From Arthrobacter sp. C9C5 (lineage in GTDB: Bacteria > Actinomycetota > Actinomycetes > Actinomycetales > Micrococcaceae), in the NCBI RefSeq assembly GCF_013359735.1, contig NZ_JABFMX010000022.1:1-64000 (forward strand): a DNA stretch of 64,000 nt, read 5' to 3'. The translations under genes and the position numbers were made by a program. Below the pieces are notes generated by a model. That model was not told the origin of the DNA. It saw nothing but the letters and a program-made list of their open reading frames with translations, and made no database searches. Numbering within the stretch: position 1 is the stretch's first letter; each line of letters opens with the position of its first letter. Below are positions 24,901 through 33,080 of the stretch, in pieces.

Positions 24901-26492
24901 TCGGCACCGTCACGCAGGAAGTGCCCTCGCTGGTCACCCCGGCCGGGATCGCGGACCTCGAATTCGGCGATCCCGTCGATGCCATCAACCGGGTCGCCGC
25001 AAAGATCAAGGCGGAGAAGCTCGCCGACGTGATCATCGTCGAGAACCACGACGGCGCCGGTTCCGGCGCTCCCGAAGGCGCCACCCTGGAACAGGAAGTT
25101 GCCGCCGGAGGACCCTTCGCCAAGATGGTCCAGGAAGTCACCCCGGATGTCGCCGCAATCTTCAACGGCCACACCCACAAGCAGTACGCCTGGGATGCAC
25201 CCGTGCTGGATTCTGCCGGGCAGCCGACGGGCAAGACCCGTCCGATCGTCCAGACCGGCAACTACGGCGAGTTCATCGGACAGATCCAGCTCACCATCGA
25301 CACCAAGACCATGTCCGTCACTGGCTACAAGGCGGCCAACGTCAAGCGCACCACGGACCCGGCGGCCGACCTGGTCGCCGCGTACCCGCGGGTGGCTGCG
25401 GTGAAGGCGATCGTGGACAAGGCGGTCACGGACGCGGCCGTGATCGGCAACCAGCCGGTCGGCAAGGTCACCGCGGACATCACGACCGCGTTCGGCGGAA
25501 CCCCCGCCGTGCGTGATGACCGCGCGAGCGAATCCACCCTGGGCAACCTCGTGGCGGATTCGCTCGTGGACGCGCTCAAGGCACCGGAGCTCGGCGCCGC
25601 GGAAATCGGCGTCGTCAACCCGGGCGGCCTGCGCAACGAGCTGTACTACGCACCCGACGGCACCATCACCTACGCCGAGGCCAACGCGGTCCTGCCGTTC
25701 GTGAACAACCTCTGGACCACGTCGCTCACCGGCGCGCAGTTCAAGACGCTGCTGGAGCAGCAGTGGCAGACCAACCCGGACGGCACGGTCCCCAGCCGCG
25801 CCTACCAGCAGTTGGGCCTGTCCAAGAACGTCAATTACACCTACGACGCCGCCCGGGCAGCCGGTGACCGGATCACCGCGATCCGGATCAACGGGGCACT
25901 GATTGATCCGGCGAAGTCCTACCGGATCGGGACGTTCAACTTCCTGGCCACCGGCGGCGACAACTTCCGTATCTTCAAGGAGGGCGCCGGGACCAAGGAT
26001 TCCGGACTCGTGGACCGTGATGCGTGGATCAAGTACCTGCAGACGCACACCCCGGTCTCGCCGGACTTCGCCCGGCGCTCCGTGGCCGTGGTGAACACCA
26101 CCGCTGCCGAGGTCAAGAGCGGGCAGCCCATCACCTTGGCGGTCTCCAAGCTGGATCTCACCTCGCTGGGCAGCCCGGTCAACACCTCGCTGCGGGCCGA
26201 GTTCACCGACGCCGCGGGCACCGTGACGGCACTCGGCAGCGTGCCAGTGACCGCCGGTGCGGCCACCGTGAGCGTGATGGTGCCGGCCGGCGCCGCTGCG
26301 GGCACGGGCACCTTGGTGCTCACCGCCGTCGAATCCGGCACCGTGGTGAAGGCGGACGTGCCAGTCGCGGCCAGCGTGCCCGTCCCGCCGAAGTGCACCG
26401 CGCCGGTGCCGCCCAAGAAGTGGTACGACGTGGCGGGCTGGATCAAGTACTCGATCGCGTGGGTCAAGTACCAGAAATGCCTGCGGGGCTAA
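21957..26492 (+). CDS. Secreted ExeM/NucH-type endonuclease fused to 5'-nucleotidase
   Basis: 1511 residues. A signal peptide of about 31 residues ends near ALPAAA. A lamin-tail domain (about 42-155) begins PVIINEAYLSGGSAG, then an OB-like linker (about 225-330). The nuclease domain (about 505-840) is of the exonuclease-endonuclease-phosphatase family, with LASFNVLNYF, VTLMEVENSAQFAK, VFLIGDFNSYAKEDP and ASDHDPVVVG. The 5'-nucleotidase follows: metal site GINDFHGR near 852, GNHEFDGG near 925, NGHTHK near 1068, and its C-terminal domain with NLVADSL and NPGGLRNELYY. An Ig-like region and a two-Cys tail finish it. The whole may strip phosphate and nucleosides from extracellular nucleic acid in one polypeptide. 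No LPxTG or anchor is seen. Confidence 0.92.
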   Translation: MKITPWKTALGTALSAGLIAAPLTALPAAALEVSPAAAGTSPVIINEAYLSGGSAGAAYKNKFVELYNTSDTPVALDGWSIQYRSAAGTTAPSTTVPLSGSVAAKGYYLLKGGSNGTVGLDLPAADVTATGFNPAGAGGTIVLAKQATALNPLATGSVVEPTNVADLLGYGTSNTFETQAATAPSGNTDVKSMNRSGGADSNNNAADFTLNGAITPKAANGESTPVDPGPVTPPTAKSIAEIQGTGAASPLAGTSVITRGKVTATFPTGGFAGFYIQTPGTGGDLTPANHTASDAIFVYAPSAVAAVQIGDYVEVTGDVAEYYGMTQLNVAGAAGVTKLTEAAPEVKATGFALPADEAFRESLEAMLLMPQGPVTVADNYSLNQYGEIGLAGGTTPLEQPTAVAPYGSAEYTATVAANAARGIKLDDGASTNFLRDATNKALTLPYLTTADHVRVGSPVTFKTNVVLSYANSAWKFQPLTQLTASNADTVQPAGFGDTRAEAPTAVGGNLKLASFNVLNYFPTTGDQVAGCKFYTDRAGNPITVSGGCNVRGAANAENFKRQQDKIVAAISKSGADVVTLMEVENSAQFAKDRDDALAKLVDALNVATPGIWDYVRTPANAPPLSDEDMIRTAFIYKKAAAEPIGESIIHNDTVAFASARKPLAQVFKPVGASDDKKFIAIANHFKSKGSAATPDDTDKGQGNSNLARTAQAQSLLAFSDELQKSKGTNKVFLIGDFNSYAKEDPINVLTAAGYVNQDEKAKNADGSAKHSYLFGGLVGSLDHILASPSANAVVTGADIWNINSVESVALEYSRYNNNVTDYHAPNQFRASDHDPVVVGLDLPTTPASVDLNFLGINDFHGRIDSNTVQFAGTIEKLRAAATPGATAFLSAGDNIGASLFASAVAKDQPTIDVLNALELRTSAVGNHEFDGGWADLRDRVIAGGNNAKFPYLGANVYKKGTTEPALPEYTVLDMNGIKVAVIGTVTQEVPSLVTPAGIADLEFGDPVDAINRVAAKIKAEKLADVIIVENHDGAGSGAPEGATLEQEVAAGGPFAKMVQEVTPDVAAIFNGHTHKQYAWDAPVLDSAGQPTGKTRPIVQTGNYGEFIGQIQLTIDTKTMSVTGYKAANVKRTTDPAADLVAAYPRVAAVKAIVDKAVTDAAVIGNQPVGKVTADITTAFGGTPAVRDDRASESTLGNLVADSLVDALKAPELGAAEIGVVNPGGLRNELYYAPDGTITYAEANAVLPFVNNLWTTSLTGAQFKTLLEQQWQTNPDGTVPSRAYQQLGLSKNVNYTYDAARAAGDRITAIRINGALIDPAKSYRIGTFNFLATGGDNFRIFKEGAGTKDSGLVDRDAWIKYLQTHTPVSPDFARRSVAVVNTTAAEVKSGQPITLAVSKLDLTSLGSPVNTSLRAEFTDAAGTVTALGSVPVTAGAATVSVMVPAGAAAGTGTLVLTAVESGTVVKADVPVAASVPVPPKCTAPVPPKKWYDVAGWIKYSIAWVKYQKCLRG

Positions 26493-26512
26493 CTCGCTGA
26501 GCCACTTCGAGT

Positions 26513-26598
26513 GAGCATGCCCCTCCCCCAGCCGGAGCGGTGGACATATTGTGCAAGTGTCCACTGCCCGGTCCGGGGAGGGAGCATGCTTATTTATT
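26513..26598 (+). terminator. Large terminator after nuclease gene
   Basis: A long imperfect hairpin: AGCATGC (26514-26520) with GCATGCT (26584-26590), inner pairs of GGTGGACA and TGTCCACT types, and a following TATTTATTG run. The loop is near 26548-26556. Confidence 0.8.
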
Positions 26599-26664
26599 GT
26601 TGGCCCTGGGGGCTCCCGCCGTCACAACGCCGCAGCATCCACCCCGACGCCGAGAACTAGGGCG

Positions 26665-28629
26665 TTACCGGCCGAGGATGTCCCGGGCAATCTCGTCAGC
26701 ATCGCGCAGCGTGCGCTGTCCGCTGCGGTAGACCGGCCCCCGCTGCTGCCGCGCCTCTGCCGCGATGGCGGTGCCCCATTGCGCGGCGGAGAGCTGCAGG
26801 CCCAGCACGTAGATCCCCTCCGTGACCGATCCGTTCGCACCGACCGGCCGGTAGGGATGCGGGAGCACCTCCAGCCCGGAGCTCTGCACGGGTGTGCCTT
26901 CCACGCTCATCATGAGGCGCGGGCGCACCAGGCCGTCCGCGAGCAGCTGCTCCAGCAGCGGCGAGGCATTGATTGCCACCCGGTTGGCCGGGGCCAGCGC
27001 CTCAATCAGCACCGTGGCCTGCACGGCCTCCCCACCGTCGCTATCCCGCCCGGCCACCCACGGGGAGGCCGCCGTGAAGGCCCTGGCCTTGCGGTCGACG
27101 CCGAACTTGGGGTCCGGTCCCACGAAGCTGACCACCCCGGCCCGGGCCAGGGCCGCAAGCTGCTCGGCACGGAGGGCAGGCGGGCCGCTCGCGAGCCCTT
27201 CCACGAAGGACTCGAACCAGCCGCGCAGGCCGGCGACCCACGACTGCTCGGTGATGCCGCCGTCGGCCACGGCCGTCTTCAGCACTGCCCGGCCGTGATG
27301 CAGGGCGCCAATAGCCATCTTCACCGGATCGTCCTCACCGAGCGCGGAGCGCCTCGCGTCGTCGAGCAGATAGTCGACGACGGCGGCATTCAGGTCCGCC
27401 CGGGACGCGAAGCGGCGGCCGGCCAGCGGCGCGGCGAGGCCCAGCAGGTCCAGCCGGTAGGCAGGGCGGACGTGGGCGTCGATCACCGCGCCGGCGGCCT
27501 CTTCCCACTTCACGGTCGAGTGGGCGTGCGGTTGCAGCGCCTCCTCCAGTTCGGCCAGGAATCCGGCGGGATCCGCGCCCACGGCGTCCGGTTGCGAGCG
27601 CGCCAGGGTGTAGTAGTAGGCCCACACGACATCCCGGTGCAGCAGCGGCCACAGGTCGTGGTCGAAGGCGGGCAGGATCCCGGCCGCGGCGAACTTCGAG
27701 AACGCTTCCTCGGTGCAGTACCTCAGCGACACCGCTGCCGGGTAGTAGCCGGCCAGGGTCGCCTTCGCCCGGTACGGGGTTCCGCGGCGCGAGGCGGCGA
27801 TGATGGACGGTTCCCGGCCGGACGGCAGGTACGTCAGCCCCACCCCGTCCGGTGCGGGCAGGAATTTGCCGCCGCGACCCTCGGTCAGCTGGCCCATCAC
27901 GTCGAAGAAGTTCAGGCCCATACCTCGCACCAGCACCGGCTGGACGGCGGGGACCCCGGACCAGTCAACGTCGGCCGGGGCGGCCGGCGGCAGGTACTTC
28001 AGCCCCAGCTCGTCCGCCGCCGCCTGGAGCTCACGCTGCTCCGGGTTGAGCCGGGATTCCAGGTGGCCGAGTGCCAGCACCACGGACCCGACGGTGAGCT
28101 CGGTACCGTCGGCGAGCGCGACGTCGAACCCGGCGTTCCCGGGGCCGGCGGCCGGCCGGACCGACGTCGCGGTGGTCTGATGGAAATCCACGGTGACCCC
28201 GGCGGGCAGCTCCTCCAGCAGCGCCTCGAGAGTGGACCTCAGGTAGCGGCCGTACAGCGCACGGCTGGGGAAGTCGGCGGAACCCAGGCCGAACAACTCG
28301 GTGCGTTCGTCGGCGGACAGCGCCGGGTGCGGATCCTTCCGCTGCAGTTCACGCCACTGGTCAAAGGTGCACCCGGCCAGCGGCGCCGCCAGCTCCGGGT
28401 CCTCCGGGACCACCGTGGGATAGAAGGACTGGGTATTCATCAGGTAGAGCCGGGACTGCCCGGGCTGCCAGACGTGGCCGGGGCCCGCGGGATAAGGGTC
28501 GATCACATCGATGTGCAGGCCGGATTCCGGGGTGGTCGCGGCCCAGTTGGCGAGCAACCGCTCCAGCACGCTGGTACCCCGGGGACCGGCGCCAATCAGT
28601 GCCGTCCGGATGCTCTGCGATTTACCCAC
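26665..28629 (-). CDS. FAD/NAD(P)-binding protein (YdhS-like)
   Basis: 654 residues from GTG 28629 (VGKSQSIRTALIGAGPRGTS). The Rossmann motif GAGPRG is at about 11-16, followed by HIDVIDPYPAGPGHVWQPGQ, the FAD/NAD(P)-binding domain of the pfam13454 class found alone or in siderophore and HI0933-like contexts. The middle and C-terminal parts (FFDVMGQLTEGRGGKF, CTEEAFSKFAAAGILPAFDH) contain no further recognised domain. Possibly an uncharacterised flavin-dependent oxidoreductase. The plus-strand frames across it are not coding. Confidence 0.82.
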   Translation of the reverse strand: MGKSQSIRTALIGAGPRGTSVLERLLANWAATTPESGLHIDVIDPYPAGPGHVWQPGQSRLYLMNTQSFYPTVVPEDPELAAPLAGCTFDQWRELQRKDPHPALSADERTELFGLGSADFPSRALYGRYLRSTLEALLEELPAGVTVDFHQTTATSVRPAAGPGNAGFDVALADGTELTVGSVVLALGHLESRLNPEQRELQAAADELGLKYLPPAAPADVDWSGVPAVQPVLVRGMGLNFFDVMGQLTEGRGGKFLPAPDGVGLTYLPSGREPSIIAASRRGTPYRAKATLAGYYPAAVSLRYCTEEAFSKFAAAGILPAFDHDLWPLLHRDVVWAYYYTLARSQPDAVGADPAGFLAELEEALQPHAHSTVKWEEAAGAVIDAHVRPAYRLDLLGLAAPLAGRRFASRADLNAAVVDYLLDDARRSALGEDDPVKMAIGALHHGRAVLKTAVADGGITEQSWVAGLRGWFESFVEGLASGPPALRAEQLAALARAGVVSFVGPDPKFGVDRKARAFTAASPWVAGRDSDGGEAVQATVLIEALAPANRVAINASPLLEQLLADGLVRPRLMMSVEGTPVQSSGLEVLPHPYRPVGANGSVTEGIYVLGLQLSAAQWGTAIAAEARQQRGPVYRSGQRTLRDADEIARDILGR

Positions 28630-28703
28630 GGCATCCAGCGTATCCGCATCCGGGCTGCCGCCTTGACTTGCCTGCCCGGCACCGGTGTTGCTTGGATGGG
28701 CCC

Positions 28704-30962
28704 ATGACCACCTCTTCAGCTGAGTACCCCACCGCGCCCGGCGAGCCCTCCGGCGCGCTTTCAGGGATCGCCCCCGAACCCGTCGATGAGAACATCTGGC
28801 TGGAGGAAATCTACGGCGAGGAACAACTGGCCTGGGTCCGGGAACAAAACGCCCGCACCGAGGAACTGCTGGAGGACGCCGAGTACGGCGAGCTCGAAGA
28901 CCGGATCCTGGAGGTGCTGGACTCCACCGACCGGATCGCCATGGTGGGCAAGCACGGCCGGTGGTACTACAACTTCTGGAAGGACCGCGACAATCCCAAG
29001 GGCCTGTGGCGGCGCACGGACTGGGAGAGCTACCGGGCGGGTTCACCCGCATGGGAAACCCTGCTCGATGTCGACGCCCTGGCCGCGGCCGAAGGCGAGG
29101 AATGGGTCTTCCACGGCGCCAGCTTCCTCCGCCCCGCGGCCGGGCAGCCGCACCGGCTGGCCCTGCTGGCGCTCTCCCCCGACGGAGGCGACGCGAACCG
29201 CTACCGCGAGTTCGACGTCGAGACCCGCAGCTTTGTCGACCCGGCGGAGGGGGGCTTTGACCTCCCGACCGCGAAGGGCAACGTTTCGTGGCTGGACGCC
29301 GACACCCTGCTGGTCGCAAGCACCGCCGCAGGACTGCCAAAAACCACCTCCTCCTACGCCCGGACCGGCGTGGTCCTGCGCCGCGGCGAGTCCCTCGCCT
29401 CGGCCGAGCGGCTCTTCGAAATCCCGGAAGACCACATGATGGCGCTCCTGGCGCACGACTCCACCCCCGGCTTCGAGCGGACGTTCGCCGTGGACTGGAT
29501 CAGCTTCTTCGAAAAGCGCACCTCGGTACTGCGCGACGGCGTCTGGGTCGAGCTGGACGTGCCCGAGGACGTGAACCTTAGCTCGCACCGGGAATGGCTG
29601 CTTTTCCGTCCGCAGGGCGAGTGGACCGTGGACGGAACGAGCTACCCGGCCGGGTCCCTGCTGGCGGCGCGCTTCGAGGACTTCCTGGCCGGCAGCCGGG
29701 AACTGTCCGTGCTGTTCACTCCGGATGCGCACACCTCCCTGCAGTCCTGGAGCTGGACCCGGGACTTCCTGCTGTTGAACCTGCTCCGCGACGTCTCCTC
29801 CGAGATCCGGGTGCTCGACCCGCAGCGGCCCGGCACGGACGTCGCCTGGGCCTCTAGCGTGCTCGACGCCTGCCCGCCGCTGCATGACGTCAACGCCTAC
29901 GCCGTCGACGACGAAGAAGGCAGCGAAGACGGCAGCGAGGACGACGGCGACGGCGGCGCAGACGACGGGGCCGGGAACGACTTTTGGCTGGTCGCCACCG
30001 GGTTTGCGACGCCGAGCACGCTGACCCGCGGCACGCTGACGCGCGCCGGCGCGGACGGCGTCGTCAGCACGCACGAGGTGGTGCGGACCGCGCCGTCGTT
30101 CTTCGACGAGGACGCGTACGAGGTTCAGCAGCACTTCGCGGTGTCCAAGGACGGCACGAGGGTGCCCTACTTCCAGATCGCCGCGAAGGACCTGGTGCTG
30201 GACGGCCAGAACCCCACGCAGCTCTCCGGCTACGGCGGATTCGAGATTTCCCGCACCCCTGCCTACAGCGGTGCCGTCGGCCGGGCCTGGCTGGAGCGGC
30301 GCACGGAGGAATCAGCGGGCGCCGAGGGCGACTCGCCGCACAGCCGGGGCGGGGTCTACGTGGTGGCGAATATCCGCGGCGGCGGCGAGTACGGGCCGTC
30401 GTGGCACCGCGCCGCGCTGCAGGACAAGCGGCACCGCGCCTACGAGGACTTCGCCGCCGTGGCGCAGGACCTGATCTCGCGCGGCGTGACGTCCCGCCAG
30501 CGGCTCGGCTGCGTGGGCGGCTCCAACGGCGGCCTGCTGGTGGGGAACATGCTCACCCAGTACCCGGACCTGTTCGGGGCCGTCTCCTGCGGGGTGCCGC
30601 TGCTGGACATGCGCCGGTACAGCAAGCTGTCCGCGGGGTACTCCTGGATTGCCGAATACGGCGACCCCGATGTGCCCGAACAGTGGGAGTTCATCCGGAC
30701 CTTCTCGCCCTACCACCTGCTCCGCGACGGTGTGGAGTACCCGGAGACCTTCATCTGGACTGCGACTTCGGATGACCGGGTGGGGCCGGTGCAGGCTCGC
30801 AAGATGGCCGCCCGTATGCAGGCCATGGGCATCCCCAATGTCTGGTTCCACGAAGCGCTCGAGGGCGGCCACGCCGGCGCCTCGGACAACCGCCAGGCCG
30901 CGGCGCTGCAGAGCCGTAGCCAGCATTTCCTCTGGCGGGCCTTGGCGGGCCGGACCGCCTGA
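28704..30962 (+). CDS. Prolyl oligopeptidase family serine peptidase (S9A)
   Basis: 752 residues, cytoplasmic (no signal peptide). I chose ATG 28704; the longer frame to 28599 overlaps the divergent gene's start. The N-terminal part (1-430) is the beta-propeller region. The catalytic part holds the nucleophile in LGCVGGSNGGLLVGNML, an Asp in TSDDRVGPVQARK and His in EGGHAGASDN. An acidic spacer of about 25 residues rich in Asp, Glu, Gly and Ser sits at about 396-422, between propeller and hydrolase, and is unusual for the family. Family role: cleavage after proline in short peptides. Confidence 0.92.
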   Translation: MTTSSAEYPTAPGEPSGALSGIAPEPVDENIWLEEIYGEEQLAWVREQNARTEELLEDAEYGELEDRILEVLDSTDRIAMVGKHGRWYYNFWKDRDNPKGLWRRTDWESYRAGSPAWETLLDVDALAAAEGEEWVFHGASFLRPAAGQPHRLALLALSPDGGDANRYREFDVETRSFVDPAEGGFDLPTAKGNVSWLDADTLLVASTAAGLPKTTSSYARTGVVLRRGESLASAERLFEIPEDHMMALLAHDSTPGFERTFAVDWISFFEKRTSVLRDGVWVELDVPEDVNLSSHREWLLFRPQGEWTVDGTSYPAGSLLAARFEDFLAGSRELSVLFTPDAHTSLQSWSWTRDFLLLNLLRDVSSEIRVLDPQRPGTDVAWASSVLDACPPLHDVNAYAVDDEEGSEDGSEDDGDGGADDGAGNDFWLVATGFATPSTLTRGTLTRAGADGVVSTHEVVRTAPSFFDEDAYEVQQHFAVSKDGTRVPYFQIAAKDLVLDGQNPTQLSGYGGFEISRTPAYSGAVGRAWLERRTEESAGAEGDSPHSRGGVYVVANIRGGGEYGPSWHRAALQDKRHRAYEDFAAVAQDLISRGVTSRQRLGCVGGSNGGLLVGNMLTQYPDLFGAVSCGVPLLDMRRYSKLSAGYSWIAEYGDPDVPEQWEFIRTFSPYHLLRDGVEYPETFIWTATSDDRVGPVQARKMAARMQAMGIPNVWFHEALEGGHAGASDNRQAAALQSRSQHFLWRALAGRTA

Positions 30963-30984
30963 GCCCGCGACGCAACACCGCGAG

Positions 30985-31039
30985 GCGGGGTCACTCACGG
31001 CCCATCCCGGGCCGCCGGACGGGCCGCAAGTGACCCCGC
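30985..31039 (+). terminator. Terminator after prolyl oligopeptidase gene
   Basis: GCGGGGTCACT (30985-30995) pairs with AGTGACCCCGC (31029-31039), with inner GGCCC/GGGCC pairing. Confidence 0.75.
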
Positions 31040-31049
31040 GTCGACCGTT

Positions 31050-31079
31050 TTGCACTGCATGGCCCCTTCTGCGTATCCT
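31050..31079 (+). promoter_or_regulatory. Promoter of tRNA-Ser(GCT)
   Basis: TTGCAC (31050-31055) and TATCCT (31074-31079) are spaced by 18 bp and lie 22 bp before the tRNA. Confidence 0.55.
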
Positions 31080-31101
31080 TGGTTGGCTAGTAATAGCAAT
31101 T

Positions 31102-31189
31102 GGAGACGTGCCAGAGCGGCCGAATGGGCTTCACTGCTAATGAAGTGTGGGGCACAACTCCACCGGGGGTTCAAATCCCCCCGTCTCCG
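31102..31189 (+). tRNA. tRNA-Ser(GCT)
   Basis: An 88-nt class II tRNA with acceptor GGAGACG/CGTCTCC, anticodon loop CTGCTAA within CTTCA/TGAAG, a long variable arm and GTTCAAATC in the T loop. Confidence 0.96.
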
Positions 31190-31194
31190 CGTTT

Positions 31195-31221
31195 GGCCCC
31201 GGTCCTGGACCGGGGCCTTTT
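31195..31221 (+). terminator. Terminator after tRNA-Ser(GCT)
   Basis: GGCCCCGGTC (31195-31204) pairs with GACCGGGGCC (31208-31217) around a 3-nt loop, followed by TTTT. Confidence 0.9.
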
Positions 31222-31243
31222 GCGTACCCGGTTCCGACGCTCT

Positions 31244-31289
31244 CTCACGTTCGGCGGGAACCAACCCGGCCCTCCCTCACGTTCGGCGG
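31244..31289 (+). repeat. Short direct repeat in leader of FAD oxidoreductase
   Basis: CTCACGTTCGGCGG occurs at 31244-31257 and again at 31276-31289, before the start of the next gene at 31383. No known site is assigned to it. Could be a regulator site or a duplication. Confidence 0.45.
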
Positions 31290-31382
31290 AAACTTGAGAA
31301 ACCCCTCGGGCGTCCGGGGCGTCCCGGCGCGGTGGCGGGGCCGCTTCGAACGGACGGCCCGTCCGGATGGCAGGATGGGCGC

Positions 31383-33011
31383 ATGTCGATCAACCACGCG
31401 TTTGACGCGATCATCGTAGGCGGCGGCCACAACGGCCTGGCCGCGGCAGCCTACCTGGCCAAGGCCGGCCTGAAGGTCCTGCTGCTGGAAAAACTCGACC
31501 ACCCCGGCGGCGCCGCGGTGTCCGCGCAGGCGTTCGACGGCGTCGGGGCCCGGCTCTCACGCTATTCCTACCTCGTGAGCCTGCTGCCGCAGCAGATCAT
31601 CGACGACCTCGGCCTGCGGATCACGCTTGCGCGGCGGCGGTACTCCTCGTACACCCCGGACCCGGCCAATCCCGGCCGGGCACTCCTGATCGACAACGAG
31701 GACGCCGCGTCCACGGCCGCCTCGTTCGGTGCGATCGGGGCCTCCGAGGACGAGTTCCGCGCCTTCAACGAGTTCTACGCGGGCTGCGGGAAGCTCACCC
31801 GGGCGCTCTGGCCCACCATGACGTCCCCCCTGCCCACCCGGTCGGCGGCGAGGTCGCTCGCCCTCGGGGCCGGGGCGGCGGAGGCATGGGAGGCCATGAT
31901 TGAGCAGCCGGTCGGGCGCGCCATCGCCGAGGCACTCCGGCACGACCTGGTCCGCGGCGTGGTCCTGACCGACGCCCTGATCGGCACCTTTGCCCGCGCC
32001 GACGACGCCGACCTCCAGCAGAACATCTGTTTCCTGTACCACCTGATCGGCGGCGGGACCGGTGCCTGGGACGTGCCCGTGGGCGGGATGGGCGCGGTGT
32101 CCGGGGAGCTGGAACGCGCGGCCAGGGACGCGGGCGCGACCATCCTTACGGCGGCGGAGGTCACCTCCGTCCGCCCGGGCGGCGTCGTCAGCTACCGGCA
32201 CGACGGCGCGGACCACACCGTCTCCGCCGCGCGGGTTCTGTCCAATGTGGCCCCCGTGGTCCTGGACCGCTTGCGCAACGCCGCGCCGGCCGGGGCTGCA
32301 CCCGCCACGCACTCCACGCAGAACCCGAACCATCTCCGCGAGGGTGCCCAGGTCAAGGTGAACCTGCTGCTCAAGCGGCTGCCCCGGCTGCTGGACGACA
32401 CCGTCAGTCCGGAAGCGGCTTTCGGCGGCACGTTCCACATCAACGAGACGTGGTCCCAGCTGGATGCGGCCTACCTCACCGCCGCGGGAGGGAATGTTCC
32501 GGATCCCCTGCCGTGCGAGATCTACTGCCATTCGTTGACCGACCCCAGCATCCTGTCCGCGGAGCTGCAGGCGGCCGGCGCGCATACCCTCACGGTGTTC
32601 GGCCTGCACGTCCCGGACAGGCTGATCACCGCGCAGAACAACGAGGCCCGGCGGGCGGAGTTGCAGGCCGCGGTGCTGCGGTCGCTCAATAGTGTCCTCG
32701 CCGAGCCGGTCGAGGAGCTGCTGCTGACAGGTCCGGATGGCCGGCCGTGCATCGAAACCAAGACCACCCTGGATATCGAACGCGCCGTCGGCATGCCGCG
32801 CGGCAACATCTTCCACGGCGGCCTCGACTGGCCCTTCGTGGACGATGACGCACCCCTGGACACCCCGGCGCAGCGCTGGGGAGTCGCTACGGACGATCCG
32901 CAGCTCCTGCTTTGCGGCTCCGGTGCCCGCCGCGGCGGCGCCGTCAGCGCCATCGGCGGCCACAACGCCGCCATGGCCGTGCTGGAGTCCGAGCGGCCGC
33001 CCCGCAGTTGA
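31383..33011 (+). CDS. Phytoene-dehydrogenase-like FAD/NAD(P) oxidoreductase
   Basis: 542 residues from ATG 31383. The N-terminal dinucleotide fold IIVGGGHNGLAAAAYLAKAG lies at about 10-29, followed by LLEKLDHPGGAAVS. The C-terminal FAD motif LLLCGSGARRGGAVSAIGG is typical of the PYROXD2/CrtI-like group. Members oxidise or saturate diverse substrates; the exact one cannot be read. No carotenoid genes are nearby. Ends near a hairpin at 33010-33033. Confidence 0.85.
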   Translation: MSINHAFDAIIVGGGHNGLAAAAYLAKAGLKVLLLEKLDHPGGAAVSAQAFDGVGARLSRYSYLVSLLPQQIIDDLGLRITLARRRYSSYTPDPANPGRALLIDNEDAASTAASFGAIGASEDEFRAFNEFYAGCGKLTRALWPTMTSPLPTRSAARSLALGAGAAEAWEAMIEQPVGRAIAEALRHDLVRGVVLTDALIGTFARADDADLQQNICFLYHLIGGGTGAWDVPVGGMGAVSGELERAARDAGATILTAAEVTSVRPGGVVSYRHDGADHTVSAARVLSNVAPVVLDRLRNAAPAGAAPATHSTQNPNHLREGAQVKVNLLLKRLPRLLDDTVSPEAAFGGTFHINETWSQLDAAYLTAAGGNVPDPLPCEIYCHSLTDPSILSAELQAAGAHTLTVFGLHVPDRLITAQNNEARRAELQAAVLRSLNSVLAEPVEELLLTGPDGRPCIETKTTLDIERAVGMPRGNIFHGGLDWPFVDDDAPLDTPAQRWGVATDDPQLLLCGSGARRGGAVSAIGGHNAAMAVLESERPPRS

Positions 33012-33033
33012 GCGCGCGCAGCTAAGCGCGCTC
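33010..33033. terminator. Hairpin between convergent genes
   Basis: GAGCGCGC (33010-33017) pairs with GCGCGCTC (33026-33033). It overlaps the last base pairs of the FAD gene and the RecQ gene ends at 33081 in the opposite direction. Confidence 0.6.
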
Positions 33034-33080
33034 AGCTGCTAGGCGCGCGGTCCAGGAGGTCGGGCCGGGATGGCCTCGGG

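Noticed and set aside
23766..26564. Long minus-strand frame opposite the nuclease gene
   Set aside because: Same mirror effect; the His/Asp/Arg/Val-rich product has no recognisable fold.
31557..32963. Minus-strand frame opposite the phytoene-dehydrogenase-like gene
   Set aside because: Antisense shadow; no ribosome site and no domain, while the plus strand has full FAD motifs.
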